Source: Thiohalocapsa sp. PB-PSB1 (lineage in GTDB: Bacteria > Pseudomonadota > Gammaproteobacteria > Chromatiales > Chromatiaceae). From it: 64,000 bases of DNA. Numbering within the stretch: position 1 is the first letter of the stretch; each line of letters opens with the position of its first letter. Location: NCBI GenBank assembly GCA_016745215.1, contig CP050890.1, forward strand, positions 6,758,001-6,822,000. The letters are read 5' to 3'. The translations under genes were made by a program, and so were the position numbers. Below are positions 53,229-62,421 of this stretch, in pieces. The notes under the pieces were generated by a model that did not search any database, had not been told where the DNA came from, and was given only the letters and a program-made list of their open reading frames with translations.

Positions 53229-54677
53229 ATGATGGAAAGAGAGAGCAAGAATAGCTGGGTTGGTTTCTTTATCGGGCCCATCCTCGTATTTATTGCCCTG
53301 GGGGCGATCTGGAAGAACGAGAGCCGCTTCGACTATCACCAGGCGGCAAAGAAAACCCAGGCCGTCAATTCGCCGCAGGATCTGCTCCCTGCCCAGCGCT
53401 TCTCCTATACCGAGCGCATGGACCCTGAGCTGGTTCTGCCAGGGGACTATGTGGAAGCCTTCACAGGCTACCTGATGGTGCGCCGCTCCGCCGAGATCTA
53501 CGCCTGGGACAAGGACACGGATTCCGATAACAACGTGACCTGGTCGCGCCGCTGGATGAGCAGCGTCGAGAATAACTCCCGCAATCAGGGGATCAGCCAG
53601 CAACTGTCGTCGCGCACCTTCACCGCGGATGAATACCAGCTCGGCGCGCTGACCATCAACGGCTTGCGCATCGAATTCGTCGATCCAACGGTCACCATCG
53701 CGCCCTTTGGTTTGCAGGTAACTCATCCCGCACTGCGAGTTCAGGGAGACTATCTTTACCTGCTGAAAGGGCAGGCCGACAAGATTGGCGATGAGCGGAT
53801 TCGCTACAGCGGTATTCCGGTGCCTGCAACCGCCACCTATTTCGGCAAGGCGGATTCAGGTCGGGGCGTGGCGGATACCTCACAGGCAAGGACCGGTATG
53901 ATTAACGCGCTGATACAGGACAGCGGTGTGCTGCATCACATCGTCGCCGGCGATCGCGAAACCGCCCTGGCCACCATGGCCGCGCACATCAGCCGATTGA
54001 AGTGGATTGTCCGCGGGGTGGCCTCGCTGGCCGTGGTGATCGGCTTCAGTATGCTCTTCGGCTCCATGCTCGGGTTCCTGTATTCCATCCCGGTAATTGG
54101 CAGTCTCGCCAGATCGGGCTCCTTCCTGCTTTCCCTGGTGCTCGCGCTCCCGCTGATTTTGATCACCATGCTGGGCGGTTATTTATTTTCCAACCCACTT
54201 GTTCTGGTGGCGGTGGTGGTTTTGATTGGCGGCGGGCTCTTTGCCCTCGGCCAACGCAAGAAGGCAACCCAGAGGGCTGTCTCCCAGCAGCTGGAAAACC
54301 AGTATGGTGCCAAGCTGCAAACTCTGGATTTAACAGAGCTGGAGTTCATCGGGCTGGCGAAGTTGGCGTTTTCCGACGGCCACCTCGACCCGAAAGAGGA
54401 ACAATTTTTACGCCGCTGGTCGCGCAAACAGGGCTGGAATGATGCGCGTTTCACCGCCATGCTGGCGAAGGCAAATCAAATGGGCACCAGCGATCCGCAG
54501 AGTGGCAGCGACAGCGAAGAGCAGCTGAAGAATCTTATCCGCCTTGCTCTGGCCGATGGTGATTTGTCACGCTCGGAACTGAACGTCATTCAGAACGCAG
54601 CCAAGCATTTGGGTTTTGATCAAGGGCGTATCGTCCAGCTAGTCCAGCAAGTGCAGTCCGTGAGTCTGCTGGGCTGA
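53229..54677 (+). CDS. TMEM43-like membrane protein with C-terminal TerB-like domain
   Basis: 482 residues. An N-terminal membrane segment (VGFFIGPILVFIALGAIWKNE) is followed by the TMEM43-family soluble part (NESRFDYHQAAKKTQAV, YVEAFTGYLMVRRSAEIYAWDKD, RYSGIPVPATATYFGKADSG). About three to four membrane segments come near residues 255-345. Then LDLTELEFIGLAKLAFSDGHLDPKEEQFLRRW and IRLALADGDLSRSELNVIQNAAKHLGF form a TerB-like helical domain with acidic metal-site residues. Role unknown; TMEM43 is an inner-nuclear-membrane protein in animals. Two adjacent ATGs at 53229 and 53232; no strong ribosome site. Confidence 0.78.
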   Translation: MMERESKNSWVGFFIGPILVFIALGAIWKNESRFDYHQAAKKTQAVNSPQDLLPAQRFSYTERMDPELVLPGDYVEAFTGYLMVRRSAEIYAWDKDTDSDNNVTWSRRWMSSVENNSRNQGISQQLSSRTFTADEYQLGALTINGLRIEFVDPTVTIAPFGLQVTHPALRVQGDYLYLLKGQADKIGDERIRYSGIPVPATATYFGKADSGRGVADTSQARTGMINALIQDSGVLHHIVAGDRETALATMAAHISRLKWIVRGVASLAVVIGFSMLFGSMLGFLYSIPVIGSLARSGSFLLSLVLALPLILITMLGGYLFSNPLVLVAVVVLIGGGLFALGQRKKATQRAVSQQLENQYGAKLQTLDLTELEFIGLAKLAFSDGHLDPKEEQFLRRWSRKQGWNDARFTAMLAKANQMGTSDPQSGSDSEEQLKNLIRLALADGDLSRSELNVIQNAAKHLGFDQGRIVQLVQQVQSVSLLG

Positions 54678-54684
54678 TGGTTGA

Positions 54685-54844
54685 AGGCGATTTCTGTGGA
54701 GAAACCGACCACCTGGCTTATTTTCTCGTTCGGCCATCGACGTTGCGGCAACCCGTCCATGGAGCGACCATGGGCGGGTTGTCGCTTCGCCAAGGCGAAC
54801 GAGCATCCGGTGCCGGTTGGTCTGTTTCTCTCCGGCAATCGCCT
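54685..54844 (+). repeat. Family E hairpin element, copy 1
   Basis: Ends AGGCGATT and AATCGCCT (8-bp inverted). The interior stem GCGGCAACCCGTCCATG / CATGGGCGGGTTGTCGC has two mismatches. The right end overlaps the left end of repeat B copy 4 (CCTAAG). Confidence 0.75.
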
Positions 54845-55369
54845 AAGTAGCGGTTCATGAATAACCTATACAACGCTATCCAGACATCGGCGGAGTGCAA
54901 TCGAGGTCGCTATCGGAATCCGAATCGGAATCGAGAGAGAAAATGCCCTATGCCATTCGGTCATGAGAAGCGCGACGTAGAGCGTGCGGCCATCGGGTCT
55001 GTCGGCTGGGCCTAGCGCGACTGCGAGCATGTGAAAGGACAGCGTAACGCGAAGGATCAACGCCGGTCGTTTGCAATCACACGAGGCTCGGCGCTGGAGT
55101 GCGCTGCGGTTCAGGACGTGCTCGCTGGTGTGCGAAGCGTTGTCCGCAGACGATAACAGCAAGCAAAAGGCACTGCTCGATCGTCGTGTGGCCATGCTCA
55201 CGAAGCGCGGACAGCGTGGCTACGCGCTCAGCGAGGAGCTTGGCGGATGGGTTGGTCGGTTCGATACCGACGCCGATACCGATACCGACGCCGATAGCGG
55301 TACCGAATGAGTCGGCGGGCGACACCCAAGCCAAAAACCTGTTTAGCTTGTTTCTGCACCATCACTTAG
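54843..55369 (+). repeat. Family B repeat unit, copy 4 (527 bp, internally deleted)
   Basis: CTAAGTAGCGG start and CCATCACTTAG end. About 100 bp of the four-helix-bundle relic (the NIAEGNGK part) is missing at about 55063. Its last bases supply the stop codon of the aldo/keto reductase gene. Confidence 0.82.
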
Positions 55370-56406
55370 GGGCTTGGGTTTGGCTGGAGCCTGTGTGCAT
55401 CTTCGATTTCAGCGATTAGTTCGGGACTCAGCTGCAGATCTCCACTGGCAAGGTTCGTTCGCAATTGTGCCAGGCTAGTTGCACCGATGATGGTGGAGGT
55501 GACAAATGGCCGGCTGGTGACCCAGGCCAGGGCCATCTGTGTTGGGTTCAGATGATGGCGTTCGGCAATGGCCAGGTAGTTTTCAGTGGCGGCAATGGCT
55601 TGCGGGTTCGAGTAGCGATCGAAGCGTGTGAAGAGCGTCAGGCGTGCGTTTTCGGGTCGGGCGCCGTGCCGATATTTTCCGGTGAGCTGGCCGAAGGCCA
55701 GTGGAGAATAGGCTAACAGGCCGCATTGTTCGCGTATGGCGATTTCGGCCAAACCGATTTCGAAGACGCGATTGAGCAGGTTATAGGGATTTTGGATAGT
55801 GACTGCCCGTGGCAAGCCGTGCTGCTCGGCCAGCGCCAATGCATGCATGGTGCCCCAGGGTGTCTCGTTGGATAGCCCGATATAACGGATTTTGCCGGCC
55901 TGAACCAGATCGTTCAATACCCCCAGGGTTTCCGCCAGCGGCACGCTGTGGTCTGGCTCGCTGTGTTCATAGCCGAGCTTACCGAAATAATTCGTGTTGC
56001 GATCTGGCCAGTGCAATTGGTATAGGTCCAGGTAGTCTGTTTGCAGCCGGCGTAGGCTGTTGTCCAGTGCGGTCTCGATGTTGGCTCGATTCAGCCGCAG
56101 CTGCGGTCCACGCAAATACTCCAATGAGTCTGAGGGTCCCGATACCTTGGTGGCTAGAATCAAGTCCGCACGATTATTCCTACTTGCCATCCAGTTGCCG
56201 ATGTAGGTCTCGGTCAATCCCTGTGTTTCGGGTCGCGGCGGCACTGGGTACATCTCCGCAGCATCGATGAAATTAATGCCAGAGGCGACCGCGAGGTCGA
56301 GCTGTGCGAAGGCGTCAGCCTCGCTGTTTTGCTCGCCAAAGGTCATGGTGCCAAGGCACAATTCGCTGACGCGTAGGTCTGTGGTTGATAGGGGTCGGTA
56401 ATGCAT
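55366..56406 (-). CDS. tas: Aldo/keto reductase, Tas type
   Basis: 346 residues. Family residues: Asp in INFIDAAEMYP (Asp and Tyr of the tetrad), Lys in LILATKVSG, His in YQLHWPDR. Cofactor-end motifs: LAYSPLAFGQLTGKY, TSTIIGATSLAQLRTNL. The insertion NTNYFGKLGYEH is typical of E. coli Tas and relatives. It is an NADPH-dependent carbonyl reductase of unknown physiological substrate, in the cytoplasm. The C-terminus RLQPNPSP matches Tas length, but the TAA itself lies in repeat B copy 4. Divergent from the CbiM-like gene. Confidence 0.87.
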   Translation of the reverse strand: MHYRPLSTTDLRVSELCLGTMTFGEQNSEADAFAQLDLAVASGINFIDAAEMYPVPPRPETQGLTETYIGNWMASRNNRADLILATKVSGPSDSLEYLRGPQLRLNRANIETALDNSLRRLQTDYLDLYQLHWPDRNTNYFGKLGYEHSEPDHSVPLAETLGVLNDLVQAGKIRYIGLSNETPWGTMHALALAEQHGLPRAVTIQNPYNLLNRVFEIGLAEIAIREQCGLLAYSPLAFGQLTGKYRHGARPENARLTLFTRFDRYSNPQAIAATENYLAIAERHHLNPTQMALAWVTSRPFVTSTIIGATSLAQLRTNLASGDLQLSPELIAEIEDAHRLQPNPSP

Positions 56407-56609
56407 GCTTTCTGTGGATTGCTCTAGTGGTACGTTTCTATGATTACCTGGACAAGAACCGCAACCTCGGGGGCAGCGGTTGCAGCCGCGATCGACTGAT
56501 GCCTGTCAGGAGGCAGACATGTGGATTGTGATCTCGCATCCAAACCCGACTTCCCTAGAATCTACCCGCATTTTCGGCCACTGCCATACAAGCATTCTAC
56601 CAAACCATA

Positions 56610-57275
56610 ATGACTTTAGATCCCGCCCTGTTCTCACCCTTTGCTATCTGGTCTGCCCTGGCGCTTTATCTATTTGCTCTGGGAATTGCGTTGGCCAGCG
56701 CGCCATGGCGAACACTCCTAAGAGCACGCCTGACCCATGTCTTATTTGGTGCGGCAGTAGTGCTACTATGCCTGTGGCAATTGGATACCCAGGTTCAGCC
56801 CGGGCTCCACTATCATCTGCTTGGTCTAACCGCGGTCACGTTGATTTTCGGCTGGTCGTTTGCAGTGATCGCCGCATCCTTGGCATTGCTTGGCGTCCAC
56901 CTCAATGGCGATGTCGGTTGGCAAGGCTTTGCACTGAACGCATTGCTGAGCGGTGTATTGCCGATCACGCTGACGCAGATTCTATTGGTGTTAATACGCT
57001 ATTATCTGCCTAAGCAATTCTTTGTCTATGTGCTGGTCAACGGTTTTCTCACCGCCGGCTTGGTGGGCGTGGCCATGGGCTATATGGCCGCTTGGCTGCT
57101 GGTGGGGAGCGGTGCCTATACATTCGCCGAGCTGAGTCAGAGCGTGCTGCCTTTTTTCCCCTTGATGTTCTTGCCCGAAGCCATGCTGAACGGCTGGATC
57201 ATGGCGATTCTGGTGGTGTTCCGGCCAGAATGGGTCTACTCCTTTTCCGACGAGCAATATCTTAAAGGCAAATAG
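56610..57275 (+). CDS. CbiM-like energy-coupling-factor permease
   Basis: 221 residues, about six membrane segments. LLGLTAVTLIFGWSFAVIAASLALLGVHLNGDVGWQGFALNALLSGVLPITLTQILL and FPLMFLPEAMLNGWIMAILVVFRPEWVYSF match the CbiM-like (PF01891) permease group. CbiM/NikM proteins take up cobalt or nickel, but the N-terminal metal-site Met-His start of true CbiM is absent and no CbiQ/CbiO follows, so transport function is uncertain. No clear ribosome site before ATG. Confidence 0.7.
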   Translation: MTLDPALFSPFAIWSALALYLFALGIALASAPWRTLLRARLTHVLFGAAVVLLCLWQLDTQVQPGLHYHLLGLTAVTLIFGWSFAVIAASLALLGVHLNGDVGWQGFALNALLSGVLPITLTQILLVLIRYYLPKQFFVYVLVNGFLTAGLVGVAMGYMAAWLLVGSGAYTFAELSQSVLPFFPLMFLPEAMLNGWIMAILVVFRPEWVYSFSDEQYLKGK

Positions 57276-57301
57276 ACGTTTCATTCATAGGAGTTATCTA
57301 C

Positions 57302-58099
57302 GTGGGCTGGTTGGGTAAGATCTTTGGCGGGGTAGTGGGCTTTACCTTCGGTGGACCGTTGGGCGCCATGTTGGGAGTAACACTCGGCCATGGTGTGGAT
57401 CGTGGCTTGCAGGCGTTAGTGGACAATATGCAATTGCCAATGGGCGAACGCAAGCGCATCGAGAGCGTGTTTTTCACCGCTACCTTCGCCACCATGGGAT
57501 ATCTAGCCAAGGCTGACGGGCGCGTATCTGCAGCCGAGATCGCGCTGGCAGAGGCGGTCATGGCCAAATTGCAATTGACTGGCGAACGTCGCAGGGCCGC
57601 TATTATTTTATTCCGTCAGGGCAAATCGCCAGGCTTCGATCTGTCCACCGTCATCAGGCGCTTCCGCACCGAATGCATGGGTCAGCGCACATTGCTGCAG
57701 ATGTTTCTCGAGATTCAACTCCAGGCGGCCTACATCAACGGTGAGCCATCAGATGCCAAGCGTGCCGTGCTGGAACAGATTCGATCGGGTTTGAGCATAC
57801 CGCGGCTGATCTTCGACCAATTGGAGAATCTGGTACGGCTGCAGGCCCAGTTTGCCGGCGGCGGGTCTGGGCAGGTCAAGGGACCCACACTGAAGCAGGC
57901 GTATTCGGTGCTTGGCGTCACCTCGGCGGACTCCGACGAGGCGGTCAAGCGCGCCTATCGTAAATTACTCAGTCAACACCATCCGGACAAGCTTGCCTCC
58001 AAGGGATTACCGGAAGATATGATCAAGCTTGCTTCGCAACGCACGCACGAGATTCGGCGCGCTTATGAGATGATTATGGATGCCCGTAAAGCGACTTAG
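57302..58099 (+). CDS. djlA: DjlA-like TerB / J-domain co-chaperone
   Basis: 265 residues. Glycine-rich hydrophobic N-terminus (WLGKIFGGVVGFTFGGPLGAMLGVTLGHGVD), a TerB-like middle (FFTATFATMGYLAKADGRVSAAEIALAEAVM... FLEIQLQAAYINGEPSDAKRAVL), and a C-terminal J domain with the HPD tripeptide in LLSQHHPDKLAS near residue 226. It stimulates DnaK at the inner membrane. The start is GTG at 57302 with AGGAG nine bases upstream. Twenty-six bases after the CbiM-like gene, so probably co-transcribed. Confidence 0.9.
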   Translation: MGWLGKIFGGVVGFTFGGPLGAMLGVTLGHGVDRGLQALVDNMQLPMGERKRIESVFFTATFATMGYLAKADGRVSAAEIALAEAVMAKLQLTGERRRAAIILFRQGKSPGFDLSTVIRRFRTECMGQRTLLQMFLEIQLQAAYINGEPSDAKRAVLEQIRSGLSIPRLIFDQLENLVRLQAQFAGGGSGQVKGPTLKQAYSVLGVTSADSDEAVKRAYRKLLSQHHPDKLASKGLPEDMIKLASQRTHEIRRAYEMIMDARKAT

Positions 58100-58201
58100 C
58101 CGATTGTCGAAAATTGATCTATCCCGGCATTGCGATGCTTTTGCAGCTGCCAAAGTGGCTTATGGATTAGGTGAGGGGTGGCTGCATTAATCGCCCCTAT
58201 T

Positions 58202-58579
58202 TCACTTCAGGCTGGCAAGCGAGCGTACAAACTCCATCGATGCGTTGAAAAAATCGTCGTCCTGATGGTCCTTGCAATGAGCCTGGGTGCGGCTCATGGC
58301 CGATTCAATTCCGGAGCCGCGCAGCAGATCTTCGCCGGTGGCGAGATTCAGACCGGAGATGAAACCGGTCAGCCAATCCTCATAGCGTTGGAATTCGGCA
58401 GCATCGCCGTTCTCCTCGGCCTGGCAAGCGAGCAGATAATCAGAGCAGCCGCGCACGCCATAGCCCCAGAGCGGACGTTCATCGGCGCTTACAACCCTGG
58501 GGAGCGCAAGCGTGCTGTACAGAATGACGATGAATGCGATGTGTATACAACTATGGCTCATTGTGGCAATGGTCTCCAT
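58202..58579 (-). CDS. Small exported protein (Rap1a/Tai-like pattern)
   Basis: About 125 residues from ATG at 58579, or 119 from the ATG at 58561 (MSHSCIHIAFIVILYSTLALPRVVSA, signal peptide). The mature part has GCSDYLLACQAEE...EFQRYEDWLTGFISGLNLATGEDLLRG...AHCKDHQDDDFFNASMEFVRSL. The Cys-(x)n-Tyr-x-x-Trp-hydrophobic-Gly-Phe and final Cys-x-x-His-x4-Phe pattern resembles small HdeA/Rap1a-like periplasmic proteins. Family assignment tentative. Confidence 0.6.
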   Translation of the reverse strand: METIATMSHSCIHIAFIVILYSTLALPRVVSADERPLWGYGVRGCSDYLLACQAEENGDAAEFQRYEDWLTGFISGLNLATGEDLLRGSGIESAMSRTQAHCKDHQDDDFFNASMEFVRSLASLK

Positions 58580-58661
58580 TGAATGGGCCTCGGCCGTGCA
58601 GCTTTCCATCCTGTTACCATGTACTCTTTCACGTTAGACTTGGCGTGAATTAGGTTGTTAA

Positions 58662-58818
58662 GGCGATTTCTGTCGAGAAATAGACCACCTGGCTTGTCTT
58701 CTCGTCCGGCATCGACGTTGCGGCAACCCGCCCATGAAACGACCATGGGCGGGTTGCCGCTTTGCGAAGGCGCACGAGAATCCGGCGCCAGTTGGTCTGT
58801 TTTCTCCGGCAATCGCCT
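58662..58818 (+). repeat. Family E hairpin element, copy 2
   Basis: Ends AGGCGATT (58662-58669) and AATCGCCT (58811-58818). The centre is a perfect 17-bp inverted repeat GCGGCAACCCGCCCATG (58720-58736) / CATGGGCGGGTTGCCGC (58744-58760) with 7-nt loop. About 157 bp, no coding. Confidence 0.82.
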
Positions 58819-58935
58819 AAGTTGGCGTTTCTGCTCCGATTCCGGCCCAAACGTCGGTCCAGACGCTGGCCGTGTTTCTAAGCCCGGCCCAAATTCCCCG
58901 GCTGCGCGGGGACTGCCCCTTGATTGGAATGAACC

Positions 58936-60240
58936 ATGCGCGTGTTGATGATCTCAGACGTCTATTTTCCGCGGGTCAACGGCGTTTCCACGTCGATCCA
59001 GACCTTTGCGCGGGAATTCACCGCCAACGGACATGATGTCACCTTGCTGGCGCCTGATTATTCCCAACAGGTGCCAGAACCATTTGAAATCATCCGCATC
59101 CCGTCGCGCTATCTGCCCTTCGATCCCGAAGACCGCATCCTGCGTTGGAGACATATCCGCACCCATCGGGACAGACTGCGTGCGGCGGGGTTCGATTTGG
59201 TCCATATTCATACGCCGTTCATTGCTCATTATGCCGGACTTGCATTGGCACGCCAGCTCTCGCTGCCAGTGGTGGAAAGCTATCATACCTTTTTTGAGCA
59301 ATATCTCGATAAATATGTCCCGCTGGTACCAAGCAGTTGGCTGCGCTTGGTCGCCCGGCACTTCTCCGCCGCGCAATGCAACGATGTCGATGCGCTGGCG
59401 GTGCCGTCGCAAGCCATGCTCGAGGTTCTGCAACAGTACGGCATCGCCACACCAGCCGAAGTGGTGCCAACCGGTATTGACCTGGGCCAGTTTTCAGGCG
59501 GCGATGGTGCGCGTTTTCGCCGCGCCTGGGGTATTGCCGCCGACCGGCCGTTGTTGGTGCATGCCGGACGACTTGCTTTTGAAAAAAACTGCGACTTTTT
59601 ATTGCGCATGCTGGTATGGGTCAAGGCCGAGGTGCCCAATGTACTACTGTTGATTGCCGGTGAAGGGCCAGCGCGCAAGCAATTGGAAGGGCTTACCCGG
59701 CGCCTGGGTTTGGCGGAGCAGGTACGGTTTATCGGGTATTTGAACCGCGACGGCTCGCTGGAGGATTTCTATGCTGCCGGAGATGCATTCGTGTTCGCAT
59801 CGCGCACGGAGACGCAAGGCTTGGTGCTGTTGGAGTCCAAGGCCATGGGCACCCCAGTGATCTCGACCGCGGTGATGGGTACTCGGGAGGTGTTGAGCGA
59901 TGGAGAAGGCTGCCTGATCGCCACCGATGAGGAGCAGGAATTTGCGGCGCATTGCATCCGTCTGCTGACTGACCGCGCGTTGCGCGATCTGTTATCTGCC
60001 AAGGCAGTGCGCTATGCGGAGCAATGGTCGGCACCGATGATGGCCCGTCGGATGCTCAATCTGTATCAGCAGGTCATCGAAAGCCGCAAACCCTCCCCGG
60101 TACCGACTGTGCGGCTGAACGCGGTTCCATCCGTTCGAAGCACCGAGTCACAATGTCAATCGGAGCCCCAGTCCGAGCCGATTTCCGAGGCAACCGAAAT
60201 CGCTTCCACCCGCAATGCGCGGCGGCGCGCGATGCCTTGA
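58936..60240 (+). CDS. Glycosyltransferase family 4
   Basis: 434 residues. GT-B fold: N-terminal MRVLMISDVYFPRVNGVSTSIQTFAREFTANGHDVTLLAPDY, HIHTPFIAHYAGLALARQL, acceptor-side VVESYHTFFEQYLDKYVP. C-terminal nucleotide-sugar site: HAGRLAFEKNCDFLLRML, LLIAGEGPARKQLEGL, E-x7-E block SRTETQGLVLLESKAMGTPVI. Similar enzymes transfer glucose or mannose to diacylglycerol or phosphatidylinositol; the substrate is not told. The last 45 residues are a low-complexity Ser/Glu-rich tail. It is 72 bases before nadE. Confidence 0.9.
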   Translation: MRVLMISDVYFPRVNGVSTSIQTFAREFTANGHDVTLLAPDYSQQVPEPFEIIRIPSRYLPFDPEDRILRWRHIRTHRDRLRAAGFDLVHIHTPFIAHYAGLALARQLSLPVVESYHTFFEQYLDKYVPLVPSSWLRLVARHFSAAQCNDVDALAVPSQAMLEVLQQYGIATPAEVVPTGIDLGQFSGGDGARFRRAWGIAADRPLLVHAGRLAFEKNCDFLLRMLVWVKAEVPNVLLLIAGEGPARKQLEGLTRRLGLAEQVRFIGYLNRDGSLEDFYAAGDAFVFASRTETQGLVLLESKAMGTPVISTAVMGTREVLSDGEGCLIATDEEQEFAAHCIRLLTDRALRDLLSAKAVRYAEQWSAPMMARRMLNLYQQVIESRKPSPVPTVRLNAVPSVRSTESQCQSEPQSEPISEATEIASTRNARRRAMP

Positions 60241-60312
60241 TCGGATGCAATCAAGATACTCAAATGCGTGGCCGATGAGGGTACGAACCCCATCATAACA
60301 ACGAGCAGTGCC

Positions 60313-62421
60313 ATGACTCAGGACTCAGCAGCCGAACGCAGTTCGGACTTCTTCAATCTCTACCATCAAGGTATGATGCGCGCCGCGGTTTGCGTGCCGC
60401 AGGTGCGGGTCGCGAATCCCATCGCCAACGCCGAGGCGACCATCGCGCTGGCCCGGCGCGCGCATCAAGCCGGTGCCGTGGTGGCATTGTTTCCCGAACT
60501 TGGCCTGTCTGCCTATAGCAACGACGATCTGTTTCACCAACAGGCTCTGCTGAATGCAAGCCTGGATGCGCTGGCTGCAGTGCTCGCCGCCAGTCGCCAA
60601 TTGCGCCCGGTGTTGGCCTTGGGTGTGCCATTGCGGCTCGATGATCGCTTGTTCAACTGCGCGGTCGCTGTGCATGCCGGGCGCGTGCTCGGCGCAGCGC
60701 CGAAGACCTATTTGCCGAATTATCGGGAGTTCTACGAAAAACGCCAGTTCGCCGGAGCCGATGCGGCTATTTCCCGGGAGATTCAGCTGTTCGGCGACAG
60801 GGTTCCGTTCGGTAACGATCTGCTGTTGCAGGCGACTAACCACCATGGGCTAACCCTGCATATGGAGCTGTGCGAGGATCTATGGACACCGATCCCACCC
60901 AGCACCTATGCCGCGCTAGCCGGAGCCACGGTATTACTGAATCTGTCCGCAAGCAACATCACTATCGGTAAGGCCAGCAAACGCCATAACCTGTGCGCGG
61001 CCCAATCCGGCAAATGTATCGCAGCCTACCTTTACTCCGCCGCCGGACCTGGCGAGTCGACCACGGATCTGGCCTGGGATGGCCATGCCGTGTTGTTCGA
61101 AAACAATCGCATGTTGGCCCAATCGGAGCGCTTTAAGCGGGAAGATCAGCTGATCACCGCGGACATCGACCTGGAGCAGCTGCTGGCCGAGCGCCTGCGC
61201 GCCACCAGCTTCAGCGATAGTGCTCAGGCGCATCGCGAGCGGTTGCGCACCCTGCGTCAGGTGCACTTCGAGCTCGACCTGCCCAGCACCGAGCAACTCG
61301 GCGCCGCGTTGACCCTGCAGCGCGAGGTCGAGCGCTTCCCGTATGTGCCGTCGGCCGGTGAAGCGCGTGACGAACTCTGCTACGAGGCCTATAACATCCA
61401 GGTACATGGCCTGGCCAAGCGGCTTGAATCCACCGGCATCCAGCGCATTGTGATCGGGGTTTCCGGCGGGCTCGATTCCACCCAAGCGCTGTTGGTCGCG
61501 GCGCGCACCATGGACTGGCTGGATCTGCCCCGCAGCAACATTCTGGCATACACTTTGCCCGGCTTCGCCACCAGCAGCGGCACCCGCGACAATGCCATGA
61601 CCCTGATGCAGGCCCTGGGCGCCACATGCAGCGAGATCGATATTCGCCCGTCCTGCATGCAGATGCTCAGCGATTTGGGGCATCCGTTTGCCCAGGGCAA
61701 GCCGCTGTATGACGTCACCTTCGAGAACGTCCAGGCCGGCGAACGCACTTCGCATTTGTTTCGGCTTGCGAACCTGCATAACGCCCTGGTGCTCGGAACC
61801 GGGGATCTATCCGAAATCGCGCTCGGCTGGTCCACCTATGGAGTTGGCGACCAGATGTCCCATTACAACGTCAATGCCTCGGTGCCAAAGACCCTGATTC
61901 AATATCTGATTCGCTGGGTGATCGCCAGCGGCCAGTTCGACGCTGCCACCCATGCTGTATTGCAGGCCATCCTTGATACCGAGATTTCCCCCGAGCTGGT
62001 GCCGCCGGAGGCCAAGGACGAGGACGCGACCGGGCAAGCGCTGCAAAGCACGGAGGCCCGAATTGGACCCTACGAATTACAGGATTTCACTATTTATTAC
62101 ATCACTCGCTATGGTCTCAAGCCCAGCAAGGTTGCATTTCTGGCCTGGCATGCCTGGCACGACCGCAATCAGGGTCACTGGCCCGACAATCTGCCAGAGC
62201 ATCGCCGTAACCAATACGACCTGGCCAGCATCCGACATTGGCTGGAGCTGTTTCTGTACCGATTTTTCACCATCAGCCAGTTCAAGCGCAGCTGCATGCC
62301 GAACGGCCCCAAGGTCGGTTCCGGTGGTTCCCTGTCACCACGCGGCGACTGGCGGGCACCCAGCGATTCCGAGGCATCGGCCTGGCTTGAAGAACTTCGA
62401 CGCAATGTGCCGAAGGGTTGA
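60313..62421 (+). CDS. nadE: Glutamine-dependent NAD+ synthase
   Basis: 702 residues. N-terminal nitrilase-type glutaminase domain with triad E62 (LFPELGLSAYS), K131 (APKTYLPNYREFYEKR), C187 (HMELCEDLW). C-terminal NAD synthetase domain with the pyrophosphate loop SGGLDST at about 384-390, and GTGDLSEIALGWSTYGVGDQMSHYNVNASVPKT. It converts nicotinate adenine dinucleotide to NAD+ using ATP and glutamine. A GTG at 60268 is in frame; ATG at 60313 is preferred because the family N-terminus (SDFFNLYHQGMMRAAVCVP) begins shortly after. Confidence 0.93.
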   Translation: MTQDSAAERSSDFFNLYHQGMMRAAVCVPQVRVANPIANAEATIALARRAHQAGAVVALFPELGLSAYSNDDLFHQQALLNASLDALAAVLAASRQLRPVLALGVPLRLDDRLFNCAVAVHAGRVLGAAPKTYLPNYREFYEKRQFAGADAAISREIQLFGDRVPFGNDLLLQATNHHGLTLHMELCEDLWTPIPPSTYAALAGATVLLNLSASNITIGKASKRHNLCAAQSGKCIAAYLYSAAGPGESTTDLAWDGHAVLFENNRMLAQSERFKREDQLITADIDLEQLLAERLRATSFSDSAQAHRERLRTLRQVHFELDLPSTEQLGAALTLQREVERFPYVPSAGEARDELCYEAYNIQVHGLAKRLESTGIQRIVIGVSGGLDSTQALLVAARTMDWLDLPRSNILAYTLPGFATSSGTRDNAMTLMQALGATCSEIDIRPSCMQMLSDLGHPFAQGKPLYDVTFENVQAGERTSHLFRLANLHNALVLGTGDLSEIALGWSTYGVGDQMSHYNVNASVPKTLIQYLIRWVIASGQFDAATHAVLQAILDTEISPELVPPEAKDEDATGQALQSTEARIGPYELQDFTIYYITRYGLKPSKVAFLAWHAWHDRNQGHWPDNLPEHRRNQYDLASIRHWLELFLYRFFTISQFKRSCMPNGPKVGSGGSLSPRGDWRAPSDSEASAWLEELRRNVPKG

